Origin: Trileptium ribeirensis | Taxonomy: Eukaryota; Nematoda; Enoplea; Enoplida; Thoracostomopsidae | Direction: 5' to 3' | NCBI GenBank assembly: GCA_030248225.1 | Contig: JASANE010012243.1 | Coordinates: forward strand, 1-64,000 | DNA length: 64,000 nucleotides | Shown: in pieces, positions 46,092-61,000 of the stretch | Position numbering within the stretch: position 1 is the first letter of the stretch | How the letters are laid out: every line of letters starts with the position of its first letter | Made by a program: the position numbers and the translations under genes | The notes under the pieces: model-generated | The model's input: only the letters and a program-made list of their open reading frames with translations | Database searches by the model: none | What the model was told of the DNA's origin: nothing

Positions 46092-49000
46092 CTGAAAATA
46101 TTAATTTATGCTAAAGGACTACAGAGCATGCATTAAAACCGGCTTAACCGGTAGTTTCCGTGTATGAACTAAAATTACATTTTATTCTCACGAAAAGGTG
46201 TAAATGTTATAACTTTATGTATTTTATAATATAGAATGTGCATAAATTGTATGATTATCAAAATAGATTGTATGTAATTAAAAAAATTTTAAAAAAATCT
46301 TATGAATATTTCTATGTATGTTTTTTATATATCTAAACTCTGCTTATTTAAAGGTAACTGAGATTTAATTGAGCAAATAAATTTTATTATAACCTTTTTC
46401 TGTAGTATCCAATTTCGCATATCGATCTTCCTTGTTCAATTCAAGCGAAAGGCCCTGGACCGTTTTTCGTAAGTCATTGTTTGAGCTTGTCGAGGAACTC
46501 AAAACCATTTTGTGTTAACAAAACAAAAAAAGTTCTAGCAATTTTGAGACGTGTATGCTGCCAATTTTATGTCAATGTTAAGTAATAATCCATAACTATC
46601 ACTAACTAATAATCATCTTAGTAATTTTGAGACGCGTATGCTGCCAATTTTATGTCAATGTTAAGTAATAATCCATAACTATCACTAACTAATAATCATC
46701 CTAGTAATTTTGAGACGTGTATGCTGCCAATTTTATGTCAATGTTAAGTAATAATTATTCATAACTACCACTAACTAATAATCATCCTTGTAATTTTGAG
46801 ACGTGTATGCTGCCAATTTTGTGTCAATGTTAAGTAATAATCCATAACTATCACTAACTAATAATCATCCTAGTAATTTTGAGACGTGTATGCTGCCAAT
46901 TTAATGTCAATGTTAAGTAATAATCCATAACTATCACTACTAAGATTGTATAATAATTTGTCATCATCAATAATGTCTTACACTTTCCCATGCAATCAGT
47001 GGTAGACTTAAACAAAAAGATAAATTTTATATCATTTCCTGGCAGAAAGTTTAGGAAGTTCGCATAACACACAATGTTCGGAGTTTTGAAATGAAACGTA
47101 CACTATAATTGGCCTATCCACAGCCTTTCAAAATCAGGATAAAAAGTTTGGCGCAACCATGAGCATTCTCAGACGAAATTTGTTTCAAAACGGAGGGGGC
47201 AAAATTTTGACCTATATGCTGCATATCTCCCTATTCTCAGGTACTTTCAACTGTAGTACAAATATTTTCAAGCTATGAAATTATATTTAAAAAGATTTAG
47301 CATACGCAAAACATAAATTAGTCCAGTCCGTCCATACCCACCGCAACCTAGGACATACCAGTATTAATATGCCATACATCTAAACAGTTTTGGTGCATGT
47401 TGACAAGTTTAAGTTTAGTACAAGGTTGTACCTGAATAAAGTATTTTAACCATGCCGTGCATACTATGTTTTGACCACCCCGCAGCAATTAACTCACAGC
47501 TCATCATTGCAGCAGTTCACTAATGTCATTATTCCCGCTCTACATTTCAATATTCTAATAACATACCTCGCGACCCAGACGAACAAGTTCCGGATTACCA
47601 CCAGACTGAATCGCGACGTCAAGAAGTCTCGGACCCAAAGCAGCCTGTGAATTATAGATTACAGCACATTTTGAACACTTTCTAATAGTACCGTTTTGTA
47701 TACCAACTAGTAATTCTATCGAACTTGCAGAGCGTACTGAAGCATTAAATACATCTACGCCTTTAGGGTGCGCAGCCAATCAGCTTTGGATAGCATAGGG
47801 TGTCATACTCCCATACTCACAGAACCATGGGCCTCGCAACAAAAGTAACACCGACAACCGAGCTTCCCATGCCCAAAACCCCCAAGTTGCAAGCTATCAG
47901 TCTCTCAAGATGTCACAATAAAACTAGGAATTTTGGATCCAGGAACCTTGGAGGCGCCATTCCCCGTACCTATGGAACCATGGGTTGTAGAGCTAAACCA
48001 ACACCGGCAATAAGTTTCCCATGCCGGAAAACCCAGAAGCGAGACTTTTCAGCCGCCCAGGAGGTCAGAACAAATTTTCGAATTTGGAGTAGAGGAACCA
48101 CGATGGTACCATACGTCAAACTCCATAACTACAGAACCGGCGCCGAAATCGAAAAAGAAAAATGTATCGGCATTTATAATTTTACTATGAAATAAAACCA
48201 ACAAGAGAAAAAAATCGAAAGTTAAGATAAAAATAACATTGCTTCCGTGAAAGATACTAAAATGATGATTTGCCACTGACCCCGAAAACTAAAAGCGCTC
48301 GTAGATGTTCACAGTAAATCAGCTATGCCAGTTCGAATGAGCTCAAGATCATGAAAATCGGTTAAGTCGTTCCCAAGTTATGGCCGATCACACACACACA
48401 GATGGTATTTATAGGTTTTTACCCCTGCAACATACAATTTCGCTATGTTACACTATGGTCTAATTAATAAAACTAAACAGTTTTCTTCAGGTTCTGCAGA
48501 AACGATATTAACGAATAAGTAGCATTATTTTTGCCTTTAAAACTTTTGTTTTACAATAATTTGGTATCTTCATGTGCATAAGCCAACTTTCCACTCAGGA
48601 GCTCTGGGCTCGCTTCTCCTCGAAAAACAACATAAGGGGTTATTTTGCTCGATTCCTAGCCTGTTCGATGCCAGATTCCGTACATGATAACTTCAGTTAA
48701 TATTTTGTGGATGCAACAAACAAGGATGGGGTCTGGTTTATAAATTTTATATACACGGGGGAGTAAACAGATAGCTTCTGTCATTTAAACTCTGAATTGG
48801 GAGTTACTAAATGAGTTCATTAGTTTTGTGATCATTGTTGTGTTTGCTTTATGACAAAAATGCAGCTCCTACTCCTACGTTCTCCACAAGATAGAAACTT
48901 GAAGTGAGGTGATTTGAACTGGGGGCTCCACTGCTGCAACCAGACAGAACCAGATACTTCTGGGGATACGGGATTCCAGGGTAGCAGGGGCGATAACCAT

Positions 49001-52000
49001 GCCCCCACGGTTGAACAGCGTTTGTTAGCATACTGACGTTTTCATACTGCGGCCTTGTCCATTTTCACTCCCGCACCCATCACTTCAGAATAGCTTGCTC
49101 TGGCCATGGTAGACCCAATTAAGAGAGAGCTCCACTCAACTGTTATGACCGAGGGAAAATAGTTTTTACTTGTGTGTCTCAAAAGACAGCCTACATATAA
49201 AAAATTTTCGCATATCTTCGTTTGGATGAGATCTACAACTTTGCTGACCATTACTTTTTGCAAGACTTGTGGATAAAGAGATGGATACACTATATAAATG
49301 AAGTCCCAAAACGATCCATTTTAACCCTTTATACATAATTTTTAAGCTAATCGTTAATAAGCATTATATGGTGACTATACAGTTTTCGAAGATGCGGCTG
49401 GTAGTTTCCGTTTTTCGCGAATCTCTATCTCGAGATACTGGTCGCGAACGATACTCAGAGACCTCATTTCAAAAAATGTGACCCTTGACCATTTGGGGCT
49501 CATTTTGACCGGAACAAATGACCGCTTGGTTTATCGACTAATGAGAGGGCGCAAATCGACTGAATTTTTGATCTAGCAAAAAATCTGTGAAGATCCATCC
49601 ATCCAACCGGGGATGAGTTATGAGGTCCACAGACGCACAAACTTTTTTTACGATTTTTTCAGCTAGAATAGCCATAGGTGGAAGCTTGGCTCGCTTACAC
49701 TGCAAGACCATACTGTAAATAATAACAAAAATAGTTTCATATTGATGTTATCCTTGTTGCCAGCACTGCGCTAACAAAATCGATTTCCGTACAATTTTTG
49801 GCACAACGAAATACAAGTCTTTATATCTTGCAGCAACAAAACATATCGTACATTTAAAACAAGTAAAATCTAACCAATTAAATACACAAACCACACTTAA
49901 ATACAAAAGTTGTAAAATATAAAAATTATATTGCTCACTTGCACGGTTGCTTTCGGTAACCATGCCAACGACACAAAAAGTCGTTCTTTCACCGTATAAT
50001 TTCCACCGTGAACAGCGAAAAATGTTGCTAATAGACGAACAGCTAAACCGACTAACAAAATCGAGATTCCTTTACCTTGGAAAGTAATTATATTAATATT
50101 CCTTCAGCTATATTTAGCAAAGAAATTATATAATTCCTAAGAATCATGAAACAACGTTCAAATATGAGCAAAAGGAAAGTAAGCAAAAAACACAAAAAAA
50201 CATTGCGTCCTAGCTTACTCCAATCCTCGAAGGATGGTCATGTTGTCCTCCGACAAAAAATGTTACGTCGCTAGTACACGACTCCGGCGTCAAACTACGT
50301 CTAGTTATGTTCAGATTCAAACATAATCACGATCATCGAGGAAAATGTTACGTGCCGAGTTTAATTCAGCGTTGATTATGGCAAAGCAATTGTTCGGTAA
50401 ATTTGAACACGTCTTAGTCAACCAAAACCTTAGGTGTTTAGTTTACTCTAGCGTAGATATGATGAACTGATCTTGTGATGAACATTCGCCACATTTTGTA
50501 TTAATTTTGGTGTAAAATGTTCTAGCTTATCGGCTGTTCGAATCTCAAAATGCTTATAATTGGACAAAATTTGACTAAGTACGAGTTTACTAAAATAAAT
50601 TAAACAAATAATCGTTCAGGTACGACACTAAATTAACACTGTTGACTATTTTTGACAGTTGTTAAAATTTATCAAATTTTAATTGTAGTGTATTTTTCTT
50701 TAGTTGTTGAATCGCTATGTATCTTAAATTATAACAGCATTTTTAGCCGAATTGTAGATTGGTGACTTTAGAAGTCATTAAGAAGTTGCTTTTGAGGATA
50801 AAAATTGAATTTATTATCCTTGCGCAGTCGCGGCCAGAAATAACTGTAAAATAATCGATCGAAATTTCGTTCGATTTTGATTTCAGTGCAATTAAATAAA
50901 TCTCAAATTTATAAAATTTCGATTATTTTGGACTAACCGAAATTTTGATCTATTGCGATTCAACAAAAGTTCGATCGATTCCGATTCCCATCGTTTTCTA
51001 TTGCACTTATTTTGGCCCGCGACTGCAATGGTTGTTAGGATGCAAATACGTCCAGAGAATTTATCTATCATAGTGCTCTTATATGTGACCAAGATCTGCA
51101 AAAAGATTCGCGGATAGGGGGAAAAATCGTAGGGGTAGTACATTATGGGTAGTCGCGAGGTAGTTCATAGCAGGCAGAATTAAAATATAGGTGCGGTCGT
51201 ATTGACTTCCACCGACAGTAAAACCATGTTATAGTTTTTATCAAGAACAGAGAAATGGAGCATCAGCTTCTAAATATATGACTCCAAAGCGGTCACATAC
51301 GAAACAAGCATAACGCATATCCCGCAAAGGAATGACATATTCAACGCTATGCTGGTAACGGAATTTCACCTTTCCAGTAGATATATACGTTCCCTTCGTC
51401 GATCAGCGGTTACCATTCCAATATATAGAACAATAATTATTATATACTAACCGATCACTTGGATATCGAGCAATGAAATATCAATCTCGGATGAGATAAG
51501 TCCAAACAGGAACGGCTGAGCAATAAACCAACACTTGTCGATGGCTTGTGAAACAGGATTACCCTGCAATACAGAAAAACATACAAAGGTAGTTGCTCAA
51601 TCATTGTTCATGCAGCACCAGATATTAAGTTTGCTAATAAGTGAATCCTAGCCTAAACAACAGTATTATTATAAATTATTGCAATATTAAACTGTTCATG
51701 AAAATGTCTTTTCCTGCAGAAAATTGATGGCAAAAAAAACTTGCGCCAAATATTGCAAATTGCAGTGTAATATATGTATTTTCTTCATTAGTGGAGCGAA
51801 ATAAATCACAACAACGAAATTATGCATGATAACTGAAAATTCCTGAACAGTCTATCATAATGTGAATATCATAAATTAAATGACTATAAAAATTACTAGT
51901 GGTCATTTTGGCAATAAAACATGTACTTACATCGCTCCATCCGTTTCGTTTCCATCCAATGTTTGCCACAAATGCGACAGTCAAACAGCCGAGTGCACCG

Positions 52001-55000
52001 CCACCGGACAAATTTAGCGTTTCACTTGCGAACAGTGACAGCCAGCCAGCGAGTAGCAATAGACAAAAACGAAACAAGCTGATGTTATTCGACTATAACA
52101 AAACGAAGCAGCTATTAAATGCACGATATAATCCTACAGATATTTTACCACGGCATTCTTACACTATCGATGAAAATGATTTAATAGTACAGTCGTGGGT
52201 GTAAACTTGTTTCAAAACGAATACTTTCAGTGTAAGTACATGTTGCTTGACTATGCTTTGTTAAAAAATTAACAATTATTTTTCAGTGATGCCAACAGCC
52301 GGTCCGGACCGACATTAAAATTTGTCGCTGCGGAGCGGTCCAGACAGCCGACTAGTCCACATAGATGAAAAGTTTTTGATCATAACTGTAAATTCACAAA
52401 AAAATTTCCATAACTTAAATGTGGCATTCCGAGTGGCTGTGTAATTTCTTGACATGTGTTGCACTATATATCTAGATATTACGCAATTCAAAACTGCCTC
52501 TAGAAATATCTCTCGACAAATTTGCTATGTTTAAAAAATTAAATTTGTTAGCTGAATATAGATTTTTGACTAAGTCGGTCAGGACCATGGACTGGATCGC
52601 GGTATGACCCGGATTAAAAAATCCGTTAAGCTTACTTCATTATATTTAATATATGCCTAGACAAGACTCTTAACGATGTTTCTTTAATGTCATAAATGAT
52701 AAAAATGTGTCTAAATTTATACGTGGTCCACTTTAACTCCTACAGGATTTGGCATATAAAGCGCATATTTTCTCAAAACGTCATTCTCAATATATATTTC
52801 AAAATACCATCATTTTATCTAGCATTTATGCTGGTTTCGCCGCAAGATAATTCATACTATGCTGCAGTTTCAAAACAGACACCAGAGAATTGAATCCAAG
52901 CTAATCGTGCTATGCGTGATTCGTATCAAGACGTTTAACCATGCTGAAACGCTCAAAAAAATTTCCTCATTTTATAGAAGTGTGTAGCGGTATAAATATG
53001 TTACATCACAGTACTAACGTTACTCTAGTTACTAATTAGCAATTATTATTATAGTTCCGAACATATTTCTATTTTCTTTACCGAGTGGTCCCAAAATTTC
53101 AACCTAATGTAGCTGGAAATACATCTAGACACTAAACCTTGCTTCTCCACGGATTCTCGAGAACCGGATGGAATGAGTCGGGAAGCACACCGATTGAAAA
53201 TTCATAAAGGATGAAATCTTACGACCGGAGTAGACTGGGAGAGGAGAGGTGAAAAACGGGACATGCCCCCGGTTTGGAGAAGCCAGTAACGTCAGGTCGA
53301 TGTCGACGTGCGATGGAGGTCGTTTTCGTAAATTACGATTAGTGTATCACACTGGTAATAAGCAAAGTAATTTAAAGCAAAGTACAAGCACGCTTTATAT
53401 AACATCACACTTTCCTGGTGAAGTCGTTCCAAACAAAAACTAACTTTGTAATGTGATGGAAGGTACCACGTAACGATACCCAAAAAAATTCCGAACGCAA
53501 TCCCAAGCAAAACTTCACACGGACCTCTGAGAATCGTGAGAGAAATTGAACCTGAAAGCAAATAGGATTTCAATATGATTCTACTACCACGCAGCTAAAT
53601 AAAAAGCAATTGTTATTACATACGCTTATGCACTGATATTTAACACAATATTTTATTATTAAAGCCGAATAAAATTAAATAAATGCACATATTGCCACCG
53701 TAAAATTGCGATTTGTGGATGCTATAAACCTACATAAATAAATCATAAATACTCCACGTTTTACAAACTTGGCAAGAAATAGCACAACAGCGCATACGGT
53801 AGATGAAGTACTTTAAATTTTACAACACGTTTCAAAGGCGAGAACTGTAATTTTCAGTGGTACCACAAAATAAATCGTATACCTATCCAGAATTATATGC
53901 GTAACTACAAATACTGCCAATAATTTCACCTTCGCCGTGTCAATATTTGTCTTCAAAAGAAAATTCAAATGTGCTTTGGTGAAAGGGAACTTTAAAAAAT
54001 AAACTTAAACTCACAACACGAAATAGTATAACCATATTTTTACCAAAATCTCAGTTACTATAAACCAACCCGTAGAAAATGTAGCTCCAAGTATGACACT
54101 AAATGTGGTTATGGCAACAACGTCATCGAAGCTCGATGCAGCAATAACCAACGTCGGAATACCCTTTTTTGTACCAAGTCGACGCTTTTGAAGGTACAAC
54201 ATTAGCGGGACTAGCACAGCCGGACTAACGGCACCAAGCACGAAACTGAAATATAGCAAAACAATGCCGAGCCTTATGGAAGAAAAGTAGATAACAATAG
54301 AATTTTATAAAATCCTCAACATGAACGACTTCAAATGAAAAAACCGGAATCTGTCTTCGTATTAAATACACTGCATCGTAGCGGCGTTAACAGAAATAGT
54401 ATCTAGAAATCCAGAAATTATTTTTAATGAATTACTCATGCCACACCGATAAATAGAGGGACAAACCACTTGACTGCATCCGAACCATTCAATGCGTTCG
54501 CGGCGATATTGAAGACATTCTGCGTAAGAATACAGCAGAATAGGAAAGCTATACAAACATTTCTATCAACCCAGAAAGTTTTTAAGTAAAAAAACAATAA
54601 AACTAACGTATGAATTTCCTATGGAAGTCTCAGAACAAAAATAATACACCAGTAATACATACGGCTGGCCTCTCCACAAGAACAAAAATCTTAAGAAAAA
54701 TGTCATCCCTTCTTAAAGTTCGAGGGTATCAAGTATAAAAGCGCATATTACGCAAATACCATTGCTTTGGTAGCATTCATCATCCCAAAAACAACAATGT
54801 CAATCTTTGTTAAAGTCAAAATTTTTACGTTCCAAACGAAGGTTGGTGAGGTTCTAGTAGCACTCCAAAACAGTTAGACATGTTGGTCCCTATCTATATG
54901 ACGTGGTGGATCTTCCAGGTCGGGACTGTGGTAGCTGAAAGCACCTGTGGCGAATCTCCCAATACGCATGAGGTCCCCACTTTCATTGTCAGCAAGCGTG

Positions 55001-58000
55001 AAATAGGATTAATTTAAATACTCATTGCAAGCAAATAACGTGTATCTCTAGAAAAGGAAAATGTTAATAGCCCCAAAGAGAACGCTTTTAGAATATTTTA
55101 GCCCAAAAAAGGAAAAATTAGCATATTTTTAGCCTATCAGAAAAAAGTTTTGCTAATTTTTAGTGGCACAGGGAAGTACCTGGGGTACCTAGATGCATGA
55201 ACTGGAGCAAATACGAGGAGGTCGATATGCCTAAATCCCAATAGTCCTACTCGGAGAAGCTAGTAAAAAGATGAAACCAAACCGTTTAACATGTTAAATA
55301 ACCGTATCCCTGACCGTTACCCTGAGGCAAGCAGGTACTAGATCGACACAGAAACAAAAATACTTTTGCTAAATGAACTAAGAGGAAATAATTAAAGGTC
55401 CGTTTTGGAAGGTTTCGAAAGAAACCAAACTTCGGAGTATATATTTGGTATATTCGTTTATAATCGAATAAAGTAGGAATGTTTTTCTATCAGGACTGGG
55501 GGTATTAAACGGGAAACATTATCAAAGTACGCTTCGATGAAAAGCCATTAATTTCTAGATCATCCATCGCTTGCATTCTTCATGCATTCTGTTCGGGAAT
55601 TTTATTATCGAATTACTAACACTAAAATAAACGATACAGGCTAACAAAAAATTCAGTTCTGGCCAAATAACATGAAAACTAAAATAAAAGGTAGTGTAAG
55701 TATTACCTTAAAGCAGAACTTTGCACAGGATTCGAGCACATAAGAAACATCGATATAAATACCTATACTCAAACTTCTGCGCAAAAAAATTGTCAGTATT
55801 TAATTATTTGAAAATATACTATTTACCCAAGCATAAAACCATACGATCTTGGCCATCCGAGAATAAGCGACGCGACAACCCCTACAGTTACAGCTTCAGC
55901 GATGCACGGCAACAGTGTTAGGCGGATGCAAGGACCTTTCAACGTCTTTAACGTAAAGAAATCCAAACCGAGGCCTGCTTGAAGCAAAACTATTCCAAAC
56001 GCAGCTTGCCTTAAACACAATGTTAAATTCAATTTCTAATTACAAATTATAATAAATCTTCTTCTGCAACACGCGTTCTTACTCTCCAAATACAATTAAT
56101 TTTAAAAAATTTAAAAGTAACCATTTCTGCTTCCAAAGTTAGCATTTTCAGCGCACTGCGGCGCTCCACAGGGTTAACCATATAACCAATGTTACGATTT
56201 CAGAGAATAAATCCAGCGCGTTTGCTTAACAGGCTAAATACCCCTGAAGTCCAAGCCAGCATTCAAGAAACTCACTTAGTCAAACTATTTCAGAGTATTT
56301 ATTTAGACTTTGGCTCTTATCTCGAAAGCGGTTGCCTATGCAATACCAAAATATCTGCAATTTGTAGTTCTTGATGAAATAATTCCGAATGTGGTCTGCA
56401 TTTTCAACATACGTCTAGCAGAGTTCTGAAATGTTGGAACACAAAATAGCCTAAACCGAAAGTATTCAATTTGTGTTGGTTTTGGCAGGATTTGGCGGAA
56501 AATCATTTTGGCACACAAATCACGAACGTGACACTAAAAGTCAAGGCACAATTTTGTACAATTAACCGCCATGTAACTCCATTCGCTACACTCGCTTCGT
56601 TTTAACAATCTATCTGCACAATATTTTAATCAACCATTGGTAATTATTTCTTGTTTGCAATACCAAGTTGCTTATTACACTTGTTTATCGACTGATGTTC
56701 AGTCAGACTGCGTCGTCCACAATTACAACGAGATGCGTCTAGCAGTGACCACTAGCAATACGCTACAGTATCCGTACAGAAATCTACGTAGACGTTCTCG
56801 CCTAACATCGACAATGAACTTTTTCCGGGACCATTTACATTACATTTATTTTTGTGGAGTAATTACGGATGAATGATATTATACAGTATGGATTTTGGAT
56901 TGCAATGACTTTGACGATCGTTTCACTATCACAGCAAGTCATTTCAACTGCACTTAGCAAGTTTTCATAGCATACTGCTAACGACAAAATCATTTGTCTT
57001 GAATCAAGAAATCTCAAAGTGGAATGAAAGAGAGGGCGACAATGATCATAGCTTAAATAGGGGCCATTAACCCATTCTGTCAGATGAAAACCATCTCAAC
57101 TATTGAATTGGGGGTGTTGGTAAACCAGATAGTTTTTGCTGTTGTCGCTCCGAGCCGGTGGCAAAATTTTGTAGCGTCTATTAAATTCAGTGCCGCCTAA
57201 TTAATTTTATCTCCGTTACGCGAAACGTGTCAGCCCAGAAACAAAAATATATAATACATATTTTTGAAATTCAATTTAGAAGCTATTATTTGATCAATTA
57301 ATTAAAATCGTGTAAAAATACCGATAGCTCAGAGGCAAAATTTTGTATATAGCATTATTCAACTAATCTAACCTGTTATGGCCAAAATGTGTTATATGGA
57401 ACGAACTACATAATAGTGAAGAGACTCTGAACATAGCTTTAGTGGTTGGCAAGATATTTCATAAAAACAATTCGCTGTATGATATTTACCCAAGTTCCAC
57501 AACGGAGCAAAACGTGGTATATGACGTAAATATCATATATAACATTTCGCTTTTTCGATGGAATAAATAATTCTAAGCATACTGCGTTCCACGCAACATC
57601 GTATATATATGTGCTTGTCAACTGCTTAGTACATCTGTACCACAGAATACTTGGTAACTGCATATGTAATGTGTTAGTTCCCGCTTTCATTGCCTTTGAT
57701 AATCAGTTAAACATGATAAAATTTGTGACCGTTCCGTGTTATCACCGGCTGAGCAAAGCAAGATTTTGATGTTTAACCAGATGTTGGCTGACCGAATGCC
57801 ACAGATCGTCGAAATTATTTACCTCGCATATATATTTATAAAAGCAAAATATATATTCACAACGCAGTTAACAATGTCGTTCCGAGCGAAACACGTTCTG
57901 GTGATGGACATATGGCCAAAAACAAAAAGCGTTCAAAATCCGATATGGGTCATTTCACGAAACCATGTCATTTTAGTCGGGGGGGCTACATCGGCACTTT

Positions 58001-61000
58001 TTGGCCCATACCACCAGTCTTTTGTAAGGATTCAGTAGCATAAAAGACTAAGCAAATGAACTCAGAAAGCGTCCAAAAAGGGTCATGTTTCCATATATTG
58101 ATATATATATATGTATATATGGGTCATTTCACGAAACCATGTCATTTTAGTCAAGGGGGGCTACATCGGCACTTTTTGGCCCATACCACCAGTCTTTTGT
58201 AAGGAAATTTAATGTCGCTGTGAGATGCAGTAATAGCATATCCGACGATCATAACGAGGTATGGTGGACCTCTGTACCCCAAACGTAGCAGGAGCCAGAG
58301 GCCCTCAACCCGGGTTGGCCAAATGAAGCCAAAAACACATGTCCTAATATAAACGTTCGCCGTATCGCTAGCACGTGATACATGTGTGTTTTTCATTTCA
58401 CTGTGATCCATTGGTATTTGCTAATTTATCCGGAAAAACTTGTGAGTAAGCATCGACACTGAAGCTGACGTCAAGCTTCCGAAAATTTTTTTTCGTGACA
58501 TGTAGCCCCCCCGACCAAGGTCAAAGCTGGCAGCTTTCAGACGCTGGTAAATAACGTAAAAGTGCACTAGCGCCAAAAATGCTATATAACGGTAATCGCA
58601 ATCAGTACAGGTGTTATTCAAAAAAAGAATATCAGCGTCTGTCCATGTGTTATTTCATTATGAGGTCGAAGGTCATAAAATGCCAAAAATGGGGTATGCA
58701 AAATGTAGCCCCCCCCCGACCTGACCAAACTTAAATTTAAAAAAGCCAAATTTAGCACACGGTCTTACAATAGGCCGGATATAAACATAGTAAAGCCCCA
58801 CTAGAATCGACCTATCTATTAAAAATTTTTAATGAAAATGTAGCCCCCCCCGACCGCATGTATAATAAAAGTAATCGAAGGTCGCAAGAATCATATTAGT
58901 ATATAAGTTCATCATCATTGCATTATGATATGGGACCGTGCTTTTAACTGGGCAGCTAGGGAACCCTTCTGCCTGCCCGCACATCTATTACACGCAATGT
59001 CCTTGGTATCATCACTTAAATGTAAGCTGGTCATAGATCAATTGTATTTGTTTTACACCAGCTTACATCTAGAATGTATAGAAGTAGCTAAAGTTTGGCG
59101 CGTTGCATGTTGTAGGAAGCTGTAGCCCCCCCGACTCAACATATCGGGGTGCCATTTTTTACAAGGCCTAAGGATCTGCCTGAAATTTTTTCTCAGACGT
59201 CCCCCGCTCATGGTTGGTTTGTGAGCATAAAATGGTATCTGTAGGTGCTGTCTCCGTTGCGCTAGAAAAACTTCTGCGATAGGCTTGTTCTAAATTGGTC
59301 GATTTTAACCCCAATAATGCCCTAGCAGCATCAATTTTAGGTCGCAAGTGCTCCAAATGGCTTGACGAGGACCATTTTGGATGGACTTGCATAAAAACAG
59401 ACCATGGTTCGCGTGTCACTCCGTCAACCTACAGAATAATGACTTATTTCGGATTAAAATTTGACCCCCAGGGGGGCCCTTTCCAACCCCTGTAGCAGGT
59501 TTCAGGTAGCTCGTTTTGCATAGAGACCTCGATATTCGAAAAATTCAGGGTTTTTTACATCGGTAGGGGTCTATACACTGTACATTCGAAAACGTTTCAT
59601 TTTGGCTTCAAAAAGTGGTGTTTCAAAAGTACATGGTTTCGTGAAATGACCCATATGTATTTCATAAAAATAAGACTTAAAAACGAATCTTGTTCATTCC
59701 AAAAATTGTTGCATTGCAATAACAATGGTGTATATTGTGATAATTATTTATATTATTTCTTTAGGAACAAAAATTAATTTTATGGGCAAAAATTCGGTAT
59801 TTTTTGATATTTTTACAGAGCACTGGAACGAAAAACATAATGACAATGCTGCTGATTCACATAGCGAGCGAAGCAGATACGGCGGGCGAAAACAGTGATG
59901 TCACCGACTCAAGTGATTCCAAAGACTCTAATTATCATCCTTCTTCAGATTGCGATGTTGAATCGCGTTGCAGAGATAATGCAGATTCCGAGTTGGTGAG
60001 GATTAGCTATAAATCTATAACCGATAAAATACTATTACACGCTATTATCGATCTGTTTATATCACCATATTTTGCATAATCATAACCAAATATTATTGTT
60101 TTGGCTTTGCAAAACATCATCAAAATACTGTCGTTTATTTACACCATATTATATTAAACCATCGACGGCGATTTTAATGATTAAACGACCATTTTCAAAA
60201 TTTACAGTGCCAGGCAGAGAATTGCAGTCTAATTTCTAATTTTGAAGCGGTCATCCAGGCAGTATTCGGTACCCTGGTTCCGAATAACAGGCACCCAGTC
60301 TATATCCCATGACTAGAAGTTCTCGGTAATAAATATAGCTCGCCATAGAGAGAGGCAGGCCTCCAAAGGAGATTCACTTGTTAACGACACCTAGGCAATT
60401 CTCGTTTTAGCTGAGATCCGGACGGCATTCAAACATTTTGAGCACTTCCAGGACACCAAAACATTTCCAAGTCTTAGCCCAAAGGTTGGCGGGGCCGTCC
60501 CGCAGCCCACAATATGTCCAACCCAGAATGTTCGTTGAATTGAAATGCTAGTATATTGTAATTATTATTATATTACTTTATATTCTTAATAGAGCGAGTG
60601 AAGCAAGCGGAGTCTCCGCTGCGGGCACTAAGGGGAAAAGCGTGAAAATTTCATTTTTGTCTGTTTTTGTAGTTCATACGTTGATGGATCGATAGGTAAA
60701 ATTTTTATGCTTTTTTGGTTTGTATTTTAGTGGATGACGATATATCATTTGTTGAACGGGAATAGGCTCCGACCCCATCTTCATGGTCAAAATGGCCGAA
60801 ACAAGTTTTTAAAAGTTTTTTGCTAAATCTTGAAATACGGATGCCACTGTTTCGCGGCGTATAGCTGGCGACACAGGCTTCGCATCAAAAATGTAGACCA
60901 ACGTTAAGAATCAGCTCGTCGAGATCTACAACTTTATGAATGTCACATTTATGTGAAACCGCTCCCTGGTCATCTGTTGGACCGAATATAGTTTGTCGAC

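Noticed and set aside
51899..52204. 101-codon plus-strand ORF
   Set aside because: It is antisense to antiporter exon f, whose homology and splice phases are strong.
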